Shown: positions 58,721-64,000 of the stretch, piece by piece
Layout of the letters: each line of letters starts with the position of its first letter
Position numbering within the stretch: position 1 is the first letter of the stretch
Source of the DNA: Phytopseudomonas punonensis
GTDB lineage: Bacteria > Pseudomonadota > Gammaproteobacteria > Pseudomonadales > Pseudomonadaceae
Length of the DNA: 64,000 bases
Direction of reading: 5' to 3'
Assembly (NCBI RefSeq): GCF_900142655.1
Contig: NZ_FRBQ01000002.1
Location: 442,918-506,917 of the forward strand
Notes under the pieces: generated by a model
Seen by the model: the letters and a program-made list of their open reading frames with translations, nothing else
Told to the model about the DNA's origin: nothing
Database searches by the model: none
Made by a program: the position numbers and the translations under genes

Positions 58721-58963
58721 ATGTTCCGAGACTTCAAGGGATGCATTGCCTGGACGGACGCCATGAAGGATGGCCAGCATTACGTTGGCCTGATCGAGTA
58801 CCAGCCAAAATGCGCTGGCGCCGCCGTGCAGCTGCTCTGGGTGCCTGCCTTCGGTTCGGTGTGCGAGAGCGAGGCGGAAACCGCCGCCGACAACCTGCTG
58901 CGGCAGATCCGTGACATCACCATCGACGGCGACGTGGTCTACCGCGACGGCGTCGCCCTGTAG
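58721..58963 (+). CDS. Small hypothetical protein upstream of ku
   Basis: The 80-residue product begins MFRDFKGCIAWTDAMKDGQH and includes YQPKCAGAAVQLLW. It is compact and soluble, with three Cys. AAGGGAG precedes the ATG. Function unknown. It lies 118 bp before ku. Confidence 0.6.
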   Translation: MFRDFKGCIAWTDAMKDGQHYVGLIEYQPKCAGAAVQLLWVPAFGSVCESEAETAADNLLRQIRDITIDGDVVYRDGVAL

Positions 58964-59081
58964 ATCCCCTTTCTTCGCGGCCTGATCCTGCGCCGCCGCC
59001 GTGCCCTCCGGCGGATCACTGAAACTTTTGTTTTCGCCGCTCAGTCACCCGTACAGATTCAATTCACGGGAGATCTGCCAC

Positions 59082-59906
59082 ATGGCGCGTGCAATCTGGA
59101 AAGGGGCGATCAGTTTCGGGCTGGTCCATATTCCCGTATCACTGGTTTCGGCGACCGAGTCCAAGGGCATCGACTTCGACTGGCTCGACTCGCGCAGCAT
59201 GGAGCCGGTGGGCTACAAGCGCGTCAACAAGGCCACCGGCAAGGAAGTCGACAAGGAGCACATCGCCAAGGGCGTGCAGGTGGAGAAGGGCCGCTACGTG
59301 ATCATCAGCGAGGACGAGATTCGCGCCGCCCACCCCGAGTCGACCCAGACCATCGATATATTCGGCTTTCTCGATGCCAAGGACATTCCCCTGCAGAACA
59401 TCGAGCGGCCCTACTACCTGGCGCCGGACAAGCGCGGCGAAAAGGTCTATGCACTGCTGCAGCAGACCCTCAAGGATTCCGGCAAGGTAGCGCTCGCCAA
59501 TGTGGTGTTGCACGTCAAGCAGCACCTGGCGGCGCTGATGGTCGACGGTGACGCGCTGATTCTGGTAATGCTGCGCTGGCCCGATGAGGTGCGTGGCCTC
59601 GATACCCTGGAACTCAGCACGGCGGTTACCGGTGCCAAGCTCAGCAAGGGCGAGCGCGACATGGCCAAGCGCCTGGTGCGCGACATGACTATCGAGTGGT
59701 CGCCCGACGAATACCAGGACACCTTCCGCGACGAGATCATGAAGCTGGTCGAGAAGAAGGCCAAGGCCGGCAAGATCGAAGACGTGGAAGGCGGCGAGCG
59801 CAAGCCGGCCAGCAAGAGCGCCGACGTCATCGACCTTACCGATCTGCTCAAGCGCAGCCTGGAAGGCAATTCCAGCAAGCCTGCGCGCAAACGCTCATCC
59901 AAGTGA
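59082..59906 (+). CDS. ku: Ku protein for non-homologous end joining
   Basis: The 274-residue Ku starts MARAIWKGAISFGLVHIPVSL, the bacterial Ku signature. It forms a ring dimer that holds broken DNA ends and recruits LigD. A Lys-rich C-terminal tail (KPARKRSSK) extends the core. ligD starts 11 bp after its stop, so both are made from one transcript. Confidence 0.97.
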   Translation: MARAIWKGAISFGLVHIPVSLVSATESKGIDFDWLDSRSMEPVGYKRVNKATGKEVDKEHIAKGVQVEKGRYVIISEDEIRAAHPESTQTIDIFGFLDAKDIPLQNIERPYYLAPDKRGEKVYALLQQTLKDSGKVALANVVLHVKQHLAALMVDGDALILVMLRWPDEVRGLDTLELSTAVTGAKLSKGERDMAKRLVRDMTIEWSPDEYQDTFRDEIMKLVEKKAKAGKIEDVEGGERKPASKSADVIDLTDLLKRSLEGNSSKPARKRSSK

Positions 59907-59917
59907 GGTGAGCGGCA

Positions 59918-62491
59918 ATGGCCAAGGCAACCAGCGATTACAACCGCAAGCGCAATTTCGACTCCACCAGCGAACCCCGGGAATCCGGCCGGCGCAGCCG
60001 CGCCAAGGCCGGAGCGCTGAGTTTCGTGGTGCAGAAGCACGATGCGCGGCACCTGCATTACGATTTTCGCCTGGAGCTGCAGGGCACCCTGAAAAGCTGG
60101 GCCGTGCCCAAGGGTCCCAGCCTCGACCCCAAGCAGAAGCGTCTGGCCGTGCATGTCGAGGATCACCCGCTGGCCTATGCCAGCTTCGAGGGCAGCATCG
60201 CCGAGGGCAATTATGGGGCGGGTGATGTGATCGTCTGGGATCATGGCATCTGGCAGCCCGAAGGCGATCCCGTCGCGGCGTACGAGGCCGGCAAGCTCAA
60301 GTTCACCCTGGTCGGCGAGAAGCTCAGCGGCGCCTGGACCCTGGTACGCACGCGTTTGAAAGGCAGTGGCGACAAGCAGCAATGGCTGCTGATCAAGGAG
60401 CAGGATGACGTGGCCAGGCCGGCCGACGAGTACGACATTGTCAGCGAACTACCAGCCAGCGTGATCAGCGGCGAACTGGTCGGCGGCATGGCCAAGCCGG
60501 CGGCCAATCAGGCGGGCAAGACCAAGACGCGCAGCAAGGCTCCGGCAAAGGTGGTCAAGACCAAGACCAAGGCAAGCAAATCCGCCCAATCGACCATGCC
60601 GGACACCCTATCGCCGCAGCTGGCAACCCTGGTCGAGTCGCCCCCGGGCGGGGACTGGCTCTACGAGATCAAGTACGACGGCTACCGCATCATGGCGTGC
60701 GTCAAAGATGGCGAGGTGACCCTGTTCAGCCGCAACGGCCACGACTGGACGGCGCGCCTGGCGCCCCAGGCCAAGGCCCTGGCCAAGCTGGGGCTCGGCG
60801 ACAGCTGGCTGGATGGCGAGGCGGTGGTGCTCGACGAGCAGGGCATGCCGGATTTTCAAGCGCTGCAGAACGCCTTCGATGACGCGCGCAGTGGCGACAT
60901 CCTGTACTTCCTGTTCGACGCACCCTGGCTCGATGGTGTCGATCAGCGGGAGTTGCCCGTCGAGCAGCGCCGTCAGGCGCTGCAACAGAAACTGCCGAAA
61001 CGCAAAGGTCCGCTGCGTTTTTCCGAAGCCTTCGAGGTCGATCACCAGAGCGTGTTGGGCAGCGCCTGCGCATTGGGTTTGGAAGGGGTGATCGGCAAGC
61101 GTGCCGGCAGCCCCTATCGCTCCTCGCGCAGCGCCGACTGGATCAAGCTCAAATGCCGGCAGCGCCAGGAGTTCGTGGTGGTCGGCTTCAGCAAACCCCA
61201 GGGCAGCCGCTCGGGGTTCGGTGCGCTGCTGCTGGCAGTCAACGAGGCCAAGGGCTTGCGCTACGCCGGGCGGGTCGGCACCGGCTTCAACGAGGCGCTG
61301 CTTGGCAGCCTGCACAAACGCATGAAGGCATTGGCGCGAGACGACGCGCCGTTGCACAAGCAACTCAGCGCGGCGCAGCGACGTGGCGTGCAGTGGATTG
61401 AGCCGCAACTGGTGGTCGAGGTCGCGTTCGCCGGTTGGACCGGGGAGGGTCTGGTACGCCAGGGTGCTTTCGTTGGCGAGCGCACTGACAAACCGGCCGA
61501 GCAGATCGTCGAGGAACGGGCGGCGCCAGCCAAGGCAGTGGAAGAGGGCGCAACGGGCAGGCAGGCCGCTGGCAAAGGCGGCACGCGAAAGGGCCGCGAG
61601 CAGATTGGCGAGGTATCGGTCAGCCATCCCGAACGGGTCATCGACGAGCAGAGTGGCAAGACCAAGGGGCAGCTCGCGCGTTTCTATGCCGAGATCGCCG
61701 ACTGGGTGCTACCCGAGGTACGCAATCGCCCGGTTTCGCTGCTGCGCGCACCAGGCGGTGTCGGCGGTGAACAGTTCTTCCAGAAACATGCCGAGCGCCT
61801 GGACATACCCAACATCCGTCACCTGGACGCCGAACTCGATCCCGGCCATGACCGGCTGATGACCATCGACAGCGTGCCGGCCCTGGTGGGAGCGGTGCAG
61901 ATGTGCACCATCGAGCTGCACACCTGGAATGCCGCCTACGCGAGCATCGAGCGGCCGGACCGGCTGATCCTCGACCTCGACCCGGATCCGGCGCTGCCCT
62001 GGCGCGCCGTGCTGGAGGCCACGCGCCTGAGCCTGTCGGTACTCGACGAGCTGGGCCTGGAAACCTTCGTGAAAACCAGCGGCGGCGCCGGCATGCACCT
62101 GGTGGTGCCGCTGGCGCGGCACGTCGACTGGGACACCCTCAAGGCCTTTGGCAAGGCGATCTCGCAATTCATGGCCAGCGAGCTGCCGGATCGCTTCAGT
62201 GCCCGTATGGGGCCGAAAAATCGCATCGGCAAGGTCTACCTGGATTACCTGCGCAACGGCCGCGGTGCCAGCACCGTGGCCGCCTACTCGGTACGTGCGC
62301 GGCCGGGCTTGCCAGTATCGGTGCCGATCAGCCGCGAGGAGTTGGGGCAATTGCGTGACTCCAGGCAGTGGCATATCGGCAATCTGCAGCAACGCCTGGC
62401 CAAGCTCGAGGACGATCCCTGGGCCGGTTATGCCAACCGCCAGCGCATTACCAACGGCATGTGGAAGAAGCTCGGCACCGAGGCGCCCTGA
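59918..62491 (+). CDS. ligD: Multidomain DNA ligase D (end-joining ligase/polymerase)
   Basis: The 857-residue protein has all three LigD domains in the Pseudomonas order. The phosphoesterase domain is at about residues 10-175 (HDARHLHYDFRLEL), the ATP-dependent ligase at about 225-530 with the adenylated Lys252 in EIKYDGYR, and the primase-like polymerase at about 565-850 (LILDLDPDPALPW with acidic metal ligands). A basic linker (KTKTRSKAPAKVVKTKTKAS) joins the first two. With Ku it repairs double-strand breaks without a template. Confidence 0.97.
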   Translation: MAKATSDYNRKRNFDSTSEPRESGRRSRAKAGALSFVVQKHDARHLHYDFRLELQGTLKSWAVPKGPSLDPKQKRLAVHVEDHPLAYASFEGSIAEGNYGAGDVIVWDHGIWQPEGDPVAAYEAGKLKFTLVGEKLSGAWTLVRTRLKGSGDKQQWLLIKEQDDVARPADEYDIVSELPASVISGELVGGMAKPAANQAGKTKTRSKAPAKVVKTKTKASKSAQSTMPDTLSPQLATLVESPPGGDWLYEIKYDGYRIMACVKDGEVTLFSRNGHDWTARLAPQAKALAKLGLGDSWLDGEAVVLDEQGMPDFQALQNAFDDARSGDILYFLFDAPWLDGVDQRELPVEQRRQALQQKLPKRKGPLRFSEAFEVDHQSVLGSACALGLEGVIGKRAGSPYRSSRSADWIKLKCRQRQEFVVVGFSKPQGSRSGFGALLLAVNEAKGLRYAGRVGTGFNEALLGSLHKRMKALARDDAPLHKQLSAAQRRGVQWIEPQLVVEVAFAGWTGEGLVRQGAFVGERTDKPAEQIVEERAAPAKAVEEGATGRQAAGKGGTRKGREQIGEVSVSHPERVIDEQSGKTKGQLARFYAEIADWVLPEVRNRPVSLLRAPGGVGGEQFFQKHAERLDIPNIRHLDAELDPGHDRLMTIDSVPALVGAVQMCTIELHTWNAAYASIERPDRLILDLDPDPALPWRAVLEATRLSLSVLDELGLETFVKTSGGAGMHLVVPLARHVDWDTLKAFGKAISQFMASELPDRFSARMGPKNRIGKVYLDYLRNGRGASTVAAYSVRARPGLPVSVPISREELGQLRDSRQWHIGNLQQRLAKLEDDPWAGYANRQRITNGMWKKLGTEAP

Positions 62492-62569
62492 GAGCCTTTT
62501 TACGATCTAGGGGCTCGACTTCAGCGCTTTGACTGCAAAGTAGTGGGAGCGGTCATCGGCGCAGTACCT

Positions 62570-62690
62570 GTGGGAGCGGGCCATGCCCGCGATTTTTCGC
62601 GCGCATGGCGCGCTCCCACAGTGGATCGGCTGCTCTTGCCTTGTAGCAGCCTATTCAATGTCGCCTTGACGATCGTACGCAGGTTCTAAG
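62570..62690. repeat. REP pair with conserved tail (composite repeat copy)
   Basis: GTGGGAGCGGGCCATGCCCG at 62570 faces GCGCATGGCGCGCTCCCAC ending near 62619. A tail (TTGTAGCAGCC, TCAATGTCGCC, GATCGT, GGTTCTAAG) follows and matches the one at 56.85 kb. The remaining 62691-62900 stretch upstream of glgE shows no gene and probably holds its promoter. Confidence 0.75.
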
Positions 62691-62900
62691 GCGCATTTAC
62701 CTCGCCTCGGAAACTCTGAACTTTGCCAAAGCCGCCAGGTTCGGAGATAGACAGGTCGCGGCACCAGGGAAACCCTGCGACAGAGCAGGGCGACAGGTGC
62801 CGACGGCAACCCGCATTCAGATACGCACTGTCGCGTACAGCCCGTGGCATGCCACGGTGCAACAGCTTATACGCCTGCCAGGCGTGAGGAGCCCGTTTCG

Positions 62901-64000
62901 ATGCCATCCGCTTATCTGCAAGAGCCCGATCGTTTGAACCATGGCGAATTGTCGCTGGAGCGCGCGCTGGAATTGCCACGCCTGGCCATCGAAGAGGTCG
63001 AGCCGCAGGTTGAGCAGGGGCGCTTCGCCGCCAAGGCGATAGTCGGCGATAAGGTCACCGTCAGCGCGCTGATCTTCGCCGATGGCCACGACAAGCTGGC
63101 CGGCGAAGTACTCTGGCGCGACGTGGGCGCGACGGACTGGCACCGTGAGCCGCTGGTGGATGTCGGCCTCGAGCGCTGGCAGGCCGAGATCACCCCGCAG
63201 CGCGTCGGTGAAGTCGAGTTCCTTATCGAAGCCTGGTGGGATGTGTACGCCAGCTACTGCTACGAGCTGTCGAAGAAATTCGGCGCCGGAGTGACCATCA
63301 ACCTCGAATTGCAGGAAGGCGAGGCGTTGCTCAGCCAGGCTGCCGAGCGCGCCGAGGGCGAGCTGGCCATTACCCTGCAGGCTCTGCGTGACGAATTGGT
63401 GGAGCTGCAAAGCCTCGACGAGCGCGTCGCGCTGCTGCTGGCCGCGGAAACCGTGGCGCTGGTGCGCCGCGCCGAGGGCCACCCGCATCGCACCCGCAGC
63501 GCGACTTATCTGCTCGACGTCGAGCGCCCGCTGGCGCGGTTCGCCAGTTGGTACGAGCTGTTTCCGCGTTCGGAAACCGACGACCCGGCGCGCCATGGCA
63601 CCTTCCGTGACGTGATCAAGCGTTTGCCGGCGATCCAGGCCATGGGCTTCGACGTGCTGTATTTCCCGCCGATCCACCCGATTGGCACCACCCACCGCAA
63701 GGGCCGCAACAATTCGCTGACGGCGGGCCCGGACGATCCTGGCAGCCCCTACGCCATCGGTAGCCCCGACGGCGGCCATGAGGCCATTCACCCGCAGCTC
63801 GGCACCCGCGAGGATTTCGTCGCGCTGGTGGAGGCAGCCCGTGACCACGACCTGGAGATCGCCCTGGATTTCGCCATCCAGTGCTCGCCCGATCACCCGT
63901 GGCTGCAGCAGCATCCGGGCTGGTTCAGCTGGCGCCCGGACGGCACCATCCGCCATGCGGAAAACCCGCCGAAGAAGTACGAAGACATCGTCAACGTCGA
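62901..64000 (+). CDS. glgE: Alpha-1,4-glucan:maltose-1-phosphate maltosyltransferase GlgE (N-terminal part)
   Basis: The visible 366 residues begin MPSAYLQEPDRLNHGELSLE after GAGGAGCCC. They comprise the N-terminal domain N and S region and the start of the GH13_3 barrel (MGFDVLYFPPIHPIGTTHRK, GTREDFVALVEAARDHDLEIALDFAIQCSPDHPWL). GlgE extends alpha-glucan with maltose-1-phosphate made from trehalose, a route P. aeruginosa uses for desiccation tolerance. The gene runs past the window end (usual length about 660). treS and glgB would be expected next. Confidence 0.93.
   Translation, partial: MPSAYLQEPDRLNHGELSLERALELPRLAIEEVEPQVEQGRFAAKAIVGDKVTVSALIFADGHDKLAGEVLWRDVGATDWHREPLVDVGLERWQAEITPQRVGEVEFLIEAWWDVYASYCYELSKKFGAGVTINLELQEGEALLSQAAERAEGELAITLQALRDELVELQSLDERVALLLAAETVALVRRAEGHPHRTRSATYLLDVERPLARFASWYELFPRSETDDPARHGTFRDVIKRLPAIQAMGFDVLYFPPIHPIGTTHRKGRNNSLTAGPDDPGSPYAIGSPDGGHEAIHPQLGTREDFVALVEAARDHDLEIALDFAIQCSPDHPWLQQHPGWFSWRPDGTIRHAENPPKKYEDIVNV

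Noticed and set aside
62691..62900. Structured RNA or riboswitch before glgE
   Set aside because: Short complementary stretches such as CCCTGC and GCAGGG occur, but I could not fit a known riboswitch or a convincing multi-stem fold.

Overview
The window is a chromosomal segment of a high-GC gammaproteobacterium, almost certainly a Pseudomonas. The left half keeps the order known from P. aeruginosa: apt, anr, a small coiled-coil gene, hemN, a SafE/TauE-like gene, ccoS, ccoI, ccoH, ccoG, two tandem cbb3 oxidase operons, an Aer-like chemoreceptor, acnA, rlmM and tusA. Further support comes from dnaX-ybaB-recR, pdxB and several Pseudomonas-type REP repeat families. Assignment to a species is not possible by eye. 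No tRNA, rRNA or CRISPR array was seen.

Layout. (1) 1-4.4 kb is an organosulfur locus: a rhodanese protein cut by the window edge and a 3-mercaptopropionate dioxygenase, divergent from an FMN-dependent monooxygenase and two paralogous periplasmic binding proteins. (2) 4.5-21.1 kb is the microaerobic respiration block: anr, anaerobic haem synthesis (hemN), cbb3 assembly genes and two complete ccoNOQP operons. A REP-associated tyrosine transposase (RAYT) with its REP pairs lies between the two operons. (3) 21.2-27.2 kb is an accessory stretch that grows AT-richer to the right. It holds small unknown proteins, a truncated DinB gene, immunity-like genes, a HEPN-type protein and many repeats. (4) 27.2-41.9 kb returns to core genes (Aer-like receptor, acnA, rlmM, tusA, MATE pump, pdxB, dnaX, ybaB, recR) with repeat-rich gaps. 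(5) 42.0-46.1 kb is a sigma / anti-sigma / TonB-receptor iron-signalling operon behind a Fur-like site. (6) 46.3-49.7 kb carries an AraC regulator facing an SDR and a small monooxygenase, then ohr and ohrR. (7) 49.9-64 kb is a stress and storage region: glycogen phosphorylase, large KatE catalase, Ku and LigD for end joining, an MgtC-like protein, several small genes and the start of glgE. These genes belong to the same functional group as the P. aeruginosa PA2134-PA2192 stationary-phase region.

The genes fit a metabolically flexible soil or water bacterium that scavenges organic sulfur, respires at low oxygen with two cbb3 isoforms under Anr, senses redox or oxygen by chemotaxis, takes up a xenosiderophore by cell-surface signalling, and survives oxidative, desiccation and DNA-break stress. 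I found no large undescribed multi-gene system. The most promising leads are the HEPN and orphan-immunity-like island (24.9-27.2 kb), the RAYT/REP units around the duplicated oxidase operons, the apparent lack of a standard start codon in ccoI, a duplicated 3' end of tusA, and a palindrome cluster in the divergent organosulfur promoter.
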